From Anaerolineae bacterium (GTDB taxonomy: Bacteria; Chloroflexota; Anaerolineae; Aggregatilineales; Phototrophicaceae): a stretch of 64,000 nt of DNA. Shown here one piece after another: positions 43,996 through 52,664 of this stretch. The DNA is taken from the NCBI GenBank assembly GCA_022843745.1, contig JALHNB010000014.1, forward strand, positions 79,511 through 143,510, written 5' to 3'. The position numbers were made by a program, and so were the translations under genes. Every line of letters starts with the position of its first letter. Positions within the stretch are counted from its first letter, which is position 1. Under the pieces are notes generated by a model. That model was not told the DNA's origin, did no database searches, and saw nothing but the letters and a program-made list of their open reading frames with translations.

Positions 43996-45189
43996 CTATG
44001 ACAACGTGATTTGCAATTCGTTTTCGAGGAGTCGCTCAAGATAGGGCGTTACCAGCCAGAAATCGCGCAAACTTTGATATTCACTGACCAGCCGAGGATC
44101 ACCCGCTTTCGAGGATTTGACCGCGCGAATCATCAGATTTTTTGGCGTGTGGTCACTGGAGACAAATTCGATCACGTCCACATGGTAGCCCATAAGGCGC
44201 AGAAGAAGCACCCGGAACGAATCCGTCAGCACATCACCGAGCCGTTCGTGGAGCAGGCCGTAGCGTAACATGGGTGCAAAGGCGGGTGGTGTTGGCGCTT
44301 TTTCCAGTTGATCTTGCAGGTTGTGCTGGCAGCATGGCGCACACACGATGAGCTTGCTGCCCCATTTGATACCCTGCGCGATGGCTTCGTCAGTTGCCGT
44401 GTCGCAAGCGTGGAGTGCCAGCACAATATCGGGTGGATTAATGGGTTGAAAATCAATAATTTTTGTTGGCTGAAAATCCAGACCTGTCCAGCCGAGACTC
44501 GCGATTTTCTCCATGTGCGAAGCCAGCAGCGAATGATTGACATCAATACCCGTCATTTCGACCTGCAAGCCCAGGGTATGCGTCAAATAGTGGTAAGCGG
44601 CGAAGGTCAGGTAGGCGTTGCCACAGCCGCAGTCCAGAACGCGCACGGGTGAATCGCCAAATTTTTCCAGTTCGCCTGTTTGCGTCAGCAGCTTCAGAAA
44701 TTCGTTGATCTGCTTGAACTTGCTCTGCATGTTGGCTTTGATCTTGCCATCGTTGGTCATGATGCCGACAGCTTGCAGATAAGGGTCGGGCGCATTGGCG
44801 GGCAAAACGAACGCCTTCTCGCGGTCATGCGAGAGTTCAACTTCGTGCGATTGGCTTTTGCTCTGGGAGATGAATGGCTTGCCCTTTTTTGTGATCCGCA
44901 CCTGCACATCACCGTTAGTCGTCTGCACGGTGTAATTAGCAAACGGCAGCGTTAGGGCTTGTTCAAGCTGTTCGAGCGCTTCGTCACCCGCGTAATTTTT
45001 GGTGATGTCTTTTTTCGCGTCGAAGTACGAAAACTGAAGATTCCTGCCGTTTTTCAGCATCACAGGCCGGATGACCAGTTTCAACCAGGGCATGGTCTGG
45101 CCGCGCTGTGTGCCGCTGAAGGTCGCTCGCACGAAGGACGCTTCGTCGAGAATGTGGTTTTTTATCAGATACAGATAGTCGTGAGACAT
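43996..45189 (-). CDS. Class I SAM-dependent methyltransferase
   Basis: The 397-residue protein starts at ATG 45189. The SAM-binding motif I is VLDCGCGNAYLTFAAYHYL near 183, with an acidic residue after the next strand (MTGIDVNH). Motif DIVLALHACDTATDEAI and the Cys-containing CAPCCQHNL near 300 match the METTL25/RRNAD1-like methyltransferase domain. The N-terminal 150 residues form a separate domain rich in Lys. It probably forms an operon with the SIR2-like gene 68 bases downstream. The substrate is unknown. Confidence 0.8.
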   Translation of the reverse strand: MSHDYLYLIKNHILDEASFVRATFSGTQRGQTMPWLKLVIRPVMLKNGRNLQFSYFDAKKDITKNYAGDEALEQLEQALTLPFANYTVQTTNGDVQVRITKKGKPFISQSKSQSHEVELSHDREKAFVLPANAPDPYLQAVGIMTNDGKIKANMQSKFKQINEFLKLLTQTGELEKFGDSPVRVLDCGCGNAYLTFAAYHYLTHTLGLQVEMTGIDVNHSLLASHMEKIASLGWTGLDFQPTKIIDFQPINPPDIVLALHACDTATDEAIAQGIKWGSKLIVCAPCCQHNLQDQLEKAPTPPAFAPMLRYGLLHERLGDVLTDSFRVLLLRLMGYHVDVIEFVSSDHTPKNLMIRAVKSSKAGDPRLVSEYQSLRDFWLVTPYLERLLENELQITLS

Positions 45190-45272
45190 CAAGTTTGATT
45201 ATCATAAACTGCTTTGTGATTTCGCCATTATATGTCCCATGAGGCTAGTCTTCAACTCCCGCTTGAGGCGGA

Positions 45273-46127
45273 TTAGACCCAGGCTTGGCGGTAATCGGCG
45301 ACATACTGGGCAAATGTAATCGCAGGTCGCCCTAGCAGAGAATCTATTTCAGACGTGACAGTCTTTGCCAAACCCAACCGAGTTAACGTGTAGAGGGCGG
45401 TCATGACGAGTGTGAAATTCAGGGGTCGGTGGTTTGTAAGCTGCTGTCGGATAAATGTTATGATCGAAGGGTTGGCATATCGTATTTGTTTCCCCAAAAT
45501 CGCAGACATTATCTGCGCGACCTGATAATAATCCAATGCTTCACTCCCGGTAAGAGTATAGGATCGGTTTCGATGGTTGTCTTCTGTCAGTGCTCGTACA
45601 GCAATCGCAGCAATATCACGAACGTCTATGAAACTGGTTTTGCCCTTCCCAACTGGCACATTGATCTCGCCTCGTGCTTGAATTTCCTCACGATGGGTCG
45701 TGTTCAGGTTTTGCATAAAAAAGCTGGCACGCAAAAATGTCCAGTCAATCCTCGATTCCTGAATATGTTTTTCGATTTTGTGGTGGGGAACAACGCGATT
45801 TTTTTCGACCCCTGCCAGTGACAGGAATACGATATGCTCGACGCCGGCTGCTTTGGCCGCATCGATGGCTGGCGCGATGTATTTTTTGACATTCGAGATC
45901 GCGGGTGGGCGCACCAGGAAAACTGCGTTCACATTTTCGAATGCCACAGCGTATGTTCCCCGATCCTCGAAGTTAAAATAAACCCGTTCAATTGCGTCTC
46001 CGAGGAGAAGTGGGTCTTTTTGTATATCAGTTACCGCAGCCCTGAGATCTTCTTTATGGGGAAACAGGCGAATCACTTCACGCCCGACATTTCCAGTTGC
46101 CCCCGTAATCAGGATTTTTGAGTTCAT
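45273..46127 (-). CDS. NmrA-like NAD(P)-binding protein
   Basis: The 284-residue atypical SDR has the Rossmann motif ITGATGNVGREV at residue 7, with FLVRPPAI and GVEHIVFLSLAGVE in the core. It lacks the YxxxK catalytic pair of classical SDRs. NmrA-like proteins act as redox sensors or as quinone/azo reductases. It lies 15 bases downstream of a second NAD(P)-binding gene under TetR-type control. Confidence 0.82.
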   Translation of the reverse strand: MNSKILITGATGNVGREVIRLFPHKEDLRAAVTDIQKDPLLLGDAIERVYFNFEDRGTYAVAFENVNAVFLVRPPAISNVKKYIAPAIDAAKAAGVEHIVFLSLAGVEKNRVVPHHKIEKHIQESRIDWTFLRASFFMQNLNTTHREEIQARGEINVPVGKGKTSFIDVRDIAAIAVRALTEDNHRNRSYTLTGSEALDYYQVAQIMSAILGKQIRYANPSIITFIRQQLTNHRPLNFTLVMTALYTLTRLGLAKTVTSEIDSLLGRPAITFAQYVADYRQAWV

Positions 46128-46142
46128 CGTCTAATCGCTTTC

Positions 46143-46772
46143 CTAGTTGCTGATAGCTGGTGCTTGACGCAGATAAGTGTTGTCGTTCAACTGTTTGAGC
46201 ATGAAAGTCGCCATGTCCGCGCGTGATATTCTGGGACCCATCCCTTTACCGACATAGCCGATTTTGATGCTGCCAGTTGCAGGTGCGTCAGTCAGCATTG
46301 GCACACGGACAATAACCCAATCCATGTCCGATTCACGCACGAGATCTACAACCTGTAGCATGTCTTCGTAGACATACCGCGCTGCGAGCTTCAATAATAT
46401 GTTGATGAATTTGTTAAACAACTTGGGTTCGTCATAGGGGTCGCCGACACCTGCCCCTGCGGAAATCACCAGCTTACGAACACCCTGTTTCTTCATTGCG
46501 TCGAGGATATTTTTTGTACCCTTCGTCGTCTGGTACTCTGGTGTGTTGCTTGTCGGCCCCAGGACGCTGAAGACAGCATCAGACCCTTTGATGGTTTGCT
46601 CGACTTTGGCTGCATCTTGAATGTCGCCCTGAATCACGGATAAGCCAGGGTTTTGGATAGTCAGTTTGGAGGGTGTGCGAACCAATACGACTACTTCATG
46701 TTTGGCTTCAAGTGCTTGTTGAACAAGATGCTGTCCAGTCCGGCCTGTTGCGCCAAATATCGCGAGTTTCAT
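46143..46772 (-). CDS. Atypical SDR-family NAD(P)-binding protein
   Basis: The 209-residue protein opens with LAIFGATGRTGQHLVQQAL, a standard nucleotide-binding motif, and contains GVRKLVISAGAGVGDP and WVIVRVPMLTDAP. It is a compact member of the BlvrB/YwnB-like group. Its upstream region holds an operator nearly identical to that of the tetR-type gene, so both are likely induced by the same ligand. Confidence 0.82.
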   Translation of the reverse strand: MKLAIFGATGRTGQHLVQQALEAKHEVVVLVRTPSKLTIQNPGLSVIQGDIQDAAKVEQTIKGSDAVFSVLGPTSNTPEYQTTKGTKNILDAMKKQGVRKLVISAGAGVGDPYDEPKLFNKFINILLKLAARYVYEDMLQVVDLVRESDMDWVIVRVPMLTDAPATGSIKIGYVGKGMGPRISRADMATFMLKQLNDNTYLRQAPAISN

Positions 46773-46807
46773 GGTGACTCTCTTCTGTTTTGATAAGACT
46801 ACTGAGA

Positions 46808-46831
46808 ATTATTTAGACCAGTCTGTATAAT
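46808..46831 (-). promoter_or_regulatory. TetR-type operator upstream of the SDR pair
   Basis: A 24-base imperfect palindrome has arms ATTATACAGAC and GTCTAAATAAT around TG (minus strand). The core AGACTGGTCT is shared exactly with the site at 47443-47452. It lies 36 bases upstream of the SDR start. Confidence 0.75.
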
Positions 46832-46844
46832 AAGGGTAAAAAAA

Positions 46845-47423
46845 TTATTGAAGTTTGGAAACCAATTCCCCTAACTCATATGCGACATTTTCCAGCGGTT
46901 CAGGGCTGCGATTTGTGCGGCAAAGAATAATCCCTCCTTCAATCGAGGCGATAATCAGAAAACTCAGCCGTTTTGCGCTTTCTTCAGAAAAGCCGCCGGA
47001 GATCAATTTGTCCGCAAATGCGCCTTGCCATCCTGTGTAAATCCGTTGACATTCTTCGCGCAGGCGTTCATTCGTTGCGGCGGTTTCCAAAGCAACGGTG
47101 GTGATCGGGCCGCCGGCACGATAGCCCGAAAGCACGACATTGCGCGCAATGTTCAAGATAAAGGTGCGAATCGACTCACCTGGATCATCAATGGCTGCGA
47201 GATTTTCTTTGATTCGATTGAGTACAACTTGCCCGACACGGTTTAAGGCTTCGGCGGTCAGTTCTTCTTTGCCACCAGGGAAGTAGTAATACAGAGAACC
47301 TTTGGGACTGCCACTTTCTTTGATGATCTGATTCAAACCTGTGGCATGATAACCCTGAAGCTCAAGCAGTTCACAGGTCGTTTGGATAATTTGGTCGCGT
47401 GCTAAAGTCATTGGTTCTTTCAT
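46845..47423 (-). CDS. TetR/AcrR-family repressor, LmrA/YxaF-like
   Basis: The 192-residue protein starts at ATG 47423 (GTG 47426 and ATG 47411 are alternatives). The N-terminal helix-turn-helix reads YHATGLNQIIKESGSPKGSLYYYFPGGKEEL, quoted only as landmarks around residues 20-50: ATGLNQIIKESG and KGSLYYYFPGGKEEL. These match the LmrA/YxaF branch of TetR regulators, which answer to drugs or flavonoids. The C-terminal ligand-binding domain is typical. Its own promoter contains an operator, and a second operator precedes the SDR pair, so it likely represses itself and them. Confidence 0.88.
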   Translation of the reverse strand: MKEPMTLARDQIIQTTCELLELQGYHATGLNQIIKESGSPKGSLYYYFPGGKEELTAEALNRVGQVVLNRIKENLAAIDDPGESIRTFILNIARNVVLSGYRAGGPITTVALETAATNERLREECQRIYTGWQGAFADKLISGGFSEESAKRLSFLIIASIEGGIILCRTNRSPEPLENVAYELGELVSKLQ

Positions 47424-47435
47424 CACTATACTTAA

Positions 47436-47464
47436 ATTATAGAGACTGGTCTATATAAAGTCAA
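47436..47464 (-). promoter_or_regulatory. Autoregulated promoter and operator of the tetR-type gene
   Basis: On the minus strand TTGACT (47464-47459) and TATAAT (47441-47436) are 17 bases apart. The 24-base operator (47436-47459, core AGACTGGTCT at 47443-47452) fills the spacer and -10 element, so repressor binding would block RNA polymerase. The predicted start near 47429 leaves only a few bases of leader. Confidence 0.8.
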
Positions 47465-47654
47465 GCCATCAAAATTAAAATCTAAGCAAAATCTATAGAC
47501 AAGTTTACAGAGCGTAGCCTGAACGTCAAGGAATTTACGAAGTTCGCGTGTATTTTAATGATGAGACGGCTATTCCCCCCGATTAAGGGGGTGAACGGGA
47601 ATCCGTAGTCGGCTTATAGTGGAAAAATCAGCCATCGCGCTTTGGAGGCTTCTT

Positions 47655-49358
47655 ATGCAGCGACGAACACTGGCAATCTGGATCGTTTTGCTGGGTTTAA
47701 TCATCGGCTTGTTGGGCAATATCCTTTTTTATCAAAAAAGCATCGGCTTATCATTTCCCCTCTTTATCATTAGCAGCATCGTGGTGATGCTGGCGGCCAC
47801 ACGTCCCGCACAGACACCTGTTAACCGCCGCAATTTGTGGCTGCTCGTTCCTGTGATTTTTTTCGCGCTCATGGTCGCGGTGCGGGAAGATGAAACAATC
47901 ACATTTTTGAATATGGCTGCTGCGCTGTCATTATCCGCGCTGGCGCTGCATTACCTGTCGATCAAAGAACGGCTGGACGAAGCGACACTGCCACAGCAGA
48001 TTGGCGCGGTTCTTACCAGCGGCATGTATGCAGTTTTTGGTAGTTTCATGGAAGTCGCCGATGCCTGGGCATGGACACGCGCACGAAGCTGGAAAGGACG
48101 TGCGGCGGTTTCTGTTGTTCGTGGGTTGGTGATCGCGCTGCCAATTGTGATCGTCTTTACCGTGTTGCTGGGGTCTGCCGACGCGGTTTTCGCCGGATAT
48201 GTTGAAGATGTCTGGCAGTTTATCGCTTTCAAACCCTCCGCCGGGTTGTTCGATCAAGCGATCATTACGCTCTCAATCGGCTGGCTGGCGATTGGTTCGC
48301 TGGCCTATGGCCTTTCACGGCGCGTATCTTCAAGTAAGGTTGTGACCGTTCCGCAAAAAGAAGCCTATTTCGCTTACGGTGATGATGAACCTGTCGCGCT
48401 GGAAGGTGAAATTGTCGAAGAAAAAGAAAAGCCGAAAAATGTCGCGCGTTTCCGGCTGGGCATGATCGAAAGCGGCATTATTCTTGGCTTGGTTGATCTG
48501 CTATTCGCGGCGTTCGTCATTATCCAGTTTGCCTATTTCTTTGGCGGCCAGAATACCATCGAGGCGCGGGGGTTAACCTATTCATCCTACGCACGCAGCG
48601 GCTTTTTTGAACTCGTCGCGGTTTCGGTCATCACGTTGGGGCTAGGCTTATGGCTCGACTATGTGACAGTGCGCCATGAAAAACGCGAGAATCGCATCTT
48701 TCGTGTGCTCTTGATCGTGATCGTCGCGCTGACATCGGTGATGCTGGTTTCGGCCTCTCAGCGTATGCTGCTCTACGAAGAAGCATTTGGGTTTACCCAT
48801 CTGCGCGTTTTCACGCATGTGTCGATGTTGTGGCTGGGGATTCTGTTTGGCGTGTTTTTGCTGTCCCTGTTCCGGGTGAAAAAGCATGTCTTTTCATTTG
48901 GGGTGCTGTTGGTGGCGATTGGCTATCTGGGGACGCTTAACATCATGAACGTAGACCTGTACATTGCCCAGCGCAATATCGCCCGCTATCACGAAGGGCA
49001 GGCGCTTGATCTCAGCTTTTTGACCATGCTTTCGGCGGATGCGCTCCCCGCGATTATCCCACTGCATGAAGAACTCGCTGATAATCCCGAAGCTCAAACA
49101 TGGACAGGGCAATGGTTAGCGCGTCAACTGAATATTCTCGAAGGAGAGGGTCAAGGCGGAACAATTTTTTCCGCCAATCTTTCAGGAGACAGCGCCTGGT
49201 CGACGCTGGATGCGATGCGAAATCAAATACCAACCTACGACCCGTATTTCTTTTATGAGTCGAGCTACTACGGTAACTATTATGAAATTTACAGCGACGA
49301 GCGTTATCCGTCGGGATGGGACTCGCTTACGCCAACGGCGGTAAGCCCTGTCCCATAA
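47655..49358 (+). CDS. DUF4173-type multi-pass membrane protein
   Basis: The 567-residue protein starts at ATG 47655 with GGAGG six bases upstream; GTG 47619 is also open. It has about twelve membrane helices, a polar insert near 235-280 (EGEIVEEKEKPKN) and an exported C-terminal tail rich in Tyr. The pattern ADAVFAGYVEDVW and GFTHLRVFTHVSMLW fits DUF4153/DUF4173 proteins, whose role is unknown. The intergenic stretch 47465-47654 shows no gene. Confidence 0.75.
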   Translation: MQRRTLAIWIVLLGLIIGLLGNILFYQKSIGLSFPLFIISSIVVMLAATRPAQTPVNRRNLWLLVPVIFFALMVAVREDETITFLNMAAALSLSALALHYLSIKERLDEATLPQQIGAVLTSGMYAVFGSFMEVADAWAWTRARSWKGRAAVSVVRGLVIALPIVIVFTVLLGSADAVFAGYVEDVWQFIAFKPSAGLFDQAIITLSIGWLAIGSLAYGLSRRVSSSKVVTVPQKEAYFAYGDDEPVALEGEIVEEKEKPKNVARFRLGMIESGIILGLVDLLFAAFVIIQFAYFFGGQNTIEARGLTYSSYARSGFFELVAVSVITLGLGLWLDYVTVRHEKRENRIFRVLLIVIVALTSVMLVSASQRMLLYEEAFGFTHLRVFTHVSMLWLGILFGVFLLSLFRVKKHVFSFGVLLVAIGYLGTLNIMNVDLYIAQRNIARYHEGQALDLSFLTMLSADALPAIIPLHEELADNPEAQTWTGQWLARQLNILEGEGQGGTIFSANLSGDSAWSTLDAMRNQIPTYDPYFFYESSYYGNYYEIYSDERYPSGWDSLTPTAVSPVP

Positions 49359-49360
49359 CG

Positions 49361-50047
49361 TTAACGCGCTGGACGAATGACCGACAGCACCTTGCCCTGA
49401 ACTTCGCATTGGGCGGCGCTGACTTCAATCGGCACAAACTGTGGATTGGCGGGCTGCAAACGGATGCGTTCGCCATCTCGGTAGAAATATTTGAGTGTGG
49501 TTTCGCCGCGTTCCGGCAGCCACACTGCGACCATATCGCCGTTATTGGCGGTTTCCTGCTTGCGCAGAATCACGATGTCGCCGTCGGCAATCAGCGCGTC
49601 GATCATCGAATCGCCTTTTACGCGCAGTGCGAAAGCATCAGTGGTATCGACATGACCAAGCATAAACGGTGTGACTTCAATGCTGTCCTGCGCGTTGATG
49701 TCGTTGTAGACGGGCAGCGGTTGACCAGCCACGATCTGACCATAAAGCTGGACGCGCACGGCGGCCTCGGTGAACTGGATGGTTTTTGAGGCCGATTTTT
49801 TGTCGCGATTGGGCAGTGCCTTAATCAAGCGCATCCCGCGTGAGACACGATCCGAACGCTCCAGAAAACCTGCATCCACTAGTTTATTCAGGTTATAGTT
49901 CACTACCGATGTCGAATTGATGCCGGTAGCTTCCCCGATTTCGCGGATCGTTGGGGGATAACCGTGCAGTGTGACGTAATCCTCCATGTAGACCAGCATG
50001 TTTTTCTGCCGCTTTGAGAGACTGTTAAATTCTTTCGGGCTTTTCAT
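49361..50047 (-). CDS. lexA: LexA SOS repressor
   Basis: The 228-residue protein has the winged helix (GYPPTIREIGEATGINSTSVV near 30-50), a cleavage site VAGQP with Ala107-Gly108, and the S24 Ser-Lys dyad Ser147 in GDSMID and Lys186 in TTLKYF. RecA-stimulated self-cleavage at Ala-Gly lifts repression of DNA repair genes. AAGGAAAGG precedes ATG 50047. An SOS box lies inside its own promoter. Confidence 0.95.
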   Translation of the reverse strand: MKSPKEFNSLSKRQKNMLVYMEDYVTLHGYPPTIREIGEATGINSTSVVNYNLNKLVDAGFLERSDRVSRGMRLIKALPNRDKKSASKTIQFTEAAVRVQLYGQIVAGQPLPVYNDINAQDSIEVTPFMLGHVDTTDAFALRVKGDSMIDALIADGDIVILRKQETANNGDMVAVWLPERGETTLKYFYRDGERIRLQPANPQFVPIEVSAAQCEVQGKVLSVIRPAR

Positions 50048-50089
50048 ATCAACCTTTCCTTAAGTTACAAATGACGAAAGCTTGTTCTG

Positions 50090-50118
50090 ATTATAAGTGA
50101 ACATCCGTTCGTCGTCAA
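50090..50118 (-). promoter_or_regulatory. lexA promoter with SOS box in the spacer
   Basis: On the minus strand TTGACG (50118-50113) and TATAAT (50095-50090) are 17 bases apart. GAACGGATGTTC (50110-50099), a GAAC-N4-GTTC box of the Gram-positive LexA type, occupies the spacer, so LexA would repress itself. Confidence 0.88.
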
Positions 50119-50354
50119 ATTGTTCTTACAATCCAGGTTCATTTTTGGTTTTTATTGGGCAAATTCATCTTCTCAACCCTATCTTTACGCGACGCTAAGT
50201 GAAAAATTCAGGGCTTGTGAAAACATAATGCTTATTGTGCTGAACGAAAATGAGAAACAGAGATTAGGTTCTGTTGATATTTGAAAAGCGTTGTCCGATA
50301 CTACTAGCCAGCTTATATTGAGGTCACAAAAGGTCATAACCGTCCGCCATGAAC

Positions 50355-50457
50355 CCAACCTCACCCCCCAACCCCCACTCCAATGCGGTGGAGTGGGGGA
50401 GTCAGACCGATTTGAAGCCCCTCCCTATTGCTATGGGGAGGGGTTTGGGGTGGGGAT
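50355..50457. repeat. CCCCAACC/GGTTTGGGGTGGGG repeat element
   Basis: ACCTCACCCCCCAACCCCC on the left and GGGGAGGGGTTTGGGGTGGGG, in two parts, on the right enclose two smaller palindromes (CCACTCCAATGCGGTGGAGTGG-like and CCCCTCCC-ATTGCTA-TGGGGAGGGG-like). It belongs to the group seen at 23134 and 35387. Apart from it and the lexA promoter, 50048-50570 shows no gene. Confidence 0.65.
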
Positions 50458-50570
50458 CAGCATTCAGTACCGCACAAGTCTTTGAAAGAGTAGTCATCAT
50501 CAGGCGCGTAGGGGCGAAATACGGTATCATTTATGATAGATTTCCTTATAACGACTAGAGTTCGAATATT

Positions 50571-52262
50571 ATGAGAAGCATCGCGCGAACCCTGGCTGAT
50601 AGTGATCCTGGCCTGCTGCCGATCCTGGCGAAAATCTGGGATGTGGATGTGCGCAATTTGCCCACGTCCGAAATTATCGACAAATTGAGCAAGGCCATGC
50701 TCGAACCCGCACGTGCCGAAAAAATGTGGGATGCGCTGAACGAAGACCAGATTGGCGCACTCAAGGCGGTACTTGGCTCTGGTGGCAAAATGCCCGCGAA
50801 TATGTTTACGCGGCTGTTCGGGGAAATCCGGCAGATGGGCGCGGCACAGGTCGAGCGCGAAAAGCCTCATGCGAACCCGACCAACAGCGCTGAAGCCCTT
50901 TTCTATCGCGGCCTGCTCGCCCAAGCTTTTGAACAGGCTGGCCCCGGTGCGCGTCCGATGATCTATGTGCCGGATGATCTGGCAAATGTGCTGCCCAAAC
51001 ACAAAACCTCTTATGACAATATCGAAGCACCGCCTGCCGAAGTCGATCATGCGATTGGGCCAATGGACGATGTGCAGAACGTTCGTCAGGCCGATACGTC
51101 GATTGTCGATGATATGGCGACTCTGCTGGCCTATTTGCAGCTCTATAGCGCGGCACTCGAAGGCGAAACGCTGGCAAAAGCAGATCGAGAATTATTGCTG
51201 CCTCACTTTCTCAACAAAGACGAAACCCGGCTGGCGTTCATGATTGGCCTGGGGATTACGGCTGATCTGGTTGAGGTCGAAGCCGGAAAAGCGACGACCA
51301 AGCGGGCAGAGGTTCGCCGCTGGTTGGCTGGCACCCGCGCCGCGCAGATCAAACAACTCGCGGATTCCTGGCGTAACAGCCCGTCATTTCGCGACTTGTG
51401 GCATGTCCCCGGCCTGCATCCAGAACCAACGGGCTGGCCTTATGATCCGCTGGTGGCGCGTACCGCTGTACTCAATTTTTTGAGCGAAATTGTGCCGGAG
51501 CAGGATTGGTGGGGGCTGGAGGATTTTATCGAGGAAGTCAAAGCTACTGAACCCGATTTTCAGCGCCCCGGTGGTGACTACAGCAGTTGGTATATCCGCA
51601 ACGACGAGGGTGATTATCTCGAAGGCTTTGAAAGTTGGGATGCTGTCGAGGGCGCACTGCTGGAATATTATGTCACGGGGCCGATGCACTGGCTGGGATT
51701 GGTCGATCTGGGCGAAGATGCCGCCCGCATGACCGCCTATGGACGTGCGTTTGCGGAGGTCATCCCCTGGCCCACTCCGCCTGAACCGGAAGGTAAAATT
51801 ACGGTGCAGGATGACGCGATTCTGCTCGTGCCGCGCCGAGTAACGCGCATTGACCGCTTCCAGGTGGCGCGTTTTACAACCTGGGTTGCGGCGGGTGATC
51901 CTTATACCTATCGACTCGATTCTCAGGGCATCACGCGGGCGGCGCAGCAAGGCATCAACACCGGACATATCAGCGCATTTATTACGCGCGCGCTGGGGGA
52001 TAAGCCGCTGCCGCCGAAGATTGTGCAGCTACTCGAAAACTGGAAAGCTGGCCCCACCGCGCAGGTGACGATGGAACGCCTCATTGTGCTGCGGACAACC
52101 GCGCCGGAAACGCTGAACGTACTGCTTGAAACTCCGGCTCTGCGACGTTATCTGGGGGCGCAGTTGGGGCCGATGGCAGTCATTGTCCGCGCCGACCAGT
52201 GGGAAGCGCTGCGAGATGCGCTCGGCGAACACGGCATCCAGGCGGAATTTATCGGTTCGTAG
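50571..52262 (+). CDS. Helicase-associated (XPB/Ssl2-like, Helicase_C_3) domain protein without helicase motor
   Basis: The 563-residue protein starts at ATG 50571. It is mostly helical. The part from about 395 (GKITVQDDAILLVPRRVTRIDRFQ, then RLDSQGITRAAQQGI and PPKIVQLLENW) resembles the Helicase_C_3 / XPB N-terminal-like domain that in Actinobacteria and Chloroflexota precedes or accompanies XPB-type helicases. No Walker motifs are present. A small gene follows on the same strand after 51 bases. DNA binding is inferred from the domain only. Confidence 0.6.
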   Translation: MRSIARTLADSDPGLLPILAKIWDVDVRNLPTSEIIDKLSKAMLEPARAEKMWDALNEDQIGALKAVLGSGGKMPANMFTRLFGEIRQMGAAQVEREKPHANPTNSAEALFYRGLLAQAFEQAGPGARPMIYVPDDLANVLPKHKTSYDNIEAPPAEVDHAIGPMDDVQNVRQADTSIVDDMATLLAYLQLYSAALEGETLAKADRELLLPHFLNKDETRLAFMIGLGITADLVEVEAGKATTKRAEVRRWLAGTRAAQIKQLADSWRNSPSFRDLWHVPGLHPEPTGWPYDPLVARTAVLNFLSEIVPEQDWWGLEDFIEEVKATEPDFQRPGGDYSSWYIRNDEGDYLEGFESWDAVEGALLEYYVTGPMHWLGLVDLGEDAARMTAYGRAFAEVIPWPTPPEPEGKITVQDDAILLVPRRVTRIDRFQVARFTTWVAAGDPYTYRLDSQGITRAAQQGINTGHISAFITRALGDKPLPPKIVQLLENWKAGPTAQVTMERLIVLRTTAPETLNVLLETPALRRYLGAQLGPMAVIVRADQWEALRDALGEHGIQAEFIGS

Positions 52263-52313
52263 CATCAGAAAGCACGAAATGACGCAGCGACACCGTGTAT
52301 CAGAAAGCATAAT

Positions 52314-52652
52314 ATGACCCAGAGACAGCGCACGTTGATTTACAGCTTGCTCAATTTGCAAACGGGTAATCTGGCTGTTACCGATGTTCGCCTGCTGCGC
52401 TGGGGCAGCGAAATCGTCGTTTCCTGCATCTACAGCTATCCGCCGGAAGAAAAAACATTTCGCCTGATTTTCAAAGATTGCCGGGGAATCGAGTGGAATG
52501 TCATTAAAGGGAATATCACCGAAGGTGAGCAGGCACAGTTGCTTACCCATGACCTGGGCGAAGGTAATCACCAACGGACAGCCCGCATCGCCACTGTGCT
52601 AATTGAGTTGATTATCTCCTACGGCGAACTGGTCGTTGAAAAAGACTGGTAG
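52314..52652 (+). CDS. Small conserved-looking hypothetical protein
   Basis: The 112-residue protein (MTQRQRTLIYSLLNLQTGNLAV) alternates polar and hydrophobic residues as in a beta-rich fold (VTDVRLLRWGSEIVVSCIY; FRLIFKDCRGIEW) with a helical C terminus. It has no signal peptide, Cys pair or known motif. It is likely cotranscribed with the helicase-associated gene upstream and convergent with the histidine kinase gene. Confidence 0.6.
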   Translation: MTQRQRTLIYSLLNLQTGNLAVTDVRLLRWGSEIVVSCIYSYPPEEKTFRLIFKDCRGIEWNVIKGNITEGEQAQLLTHDLGEGNHQRTARIATVLIELIISYGELVVEKDW

Positions 52653-52664
52653 GAGCGTCGGCGA

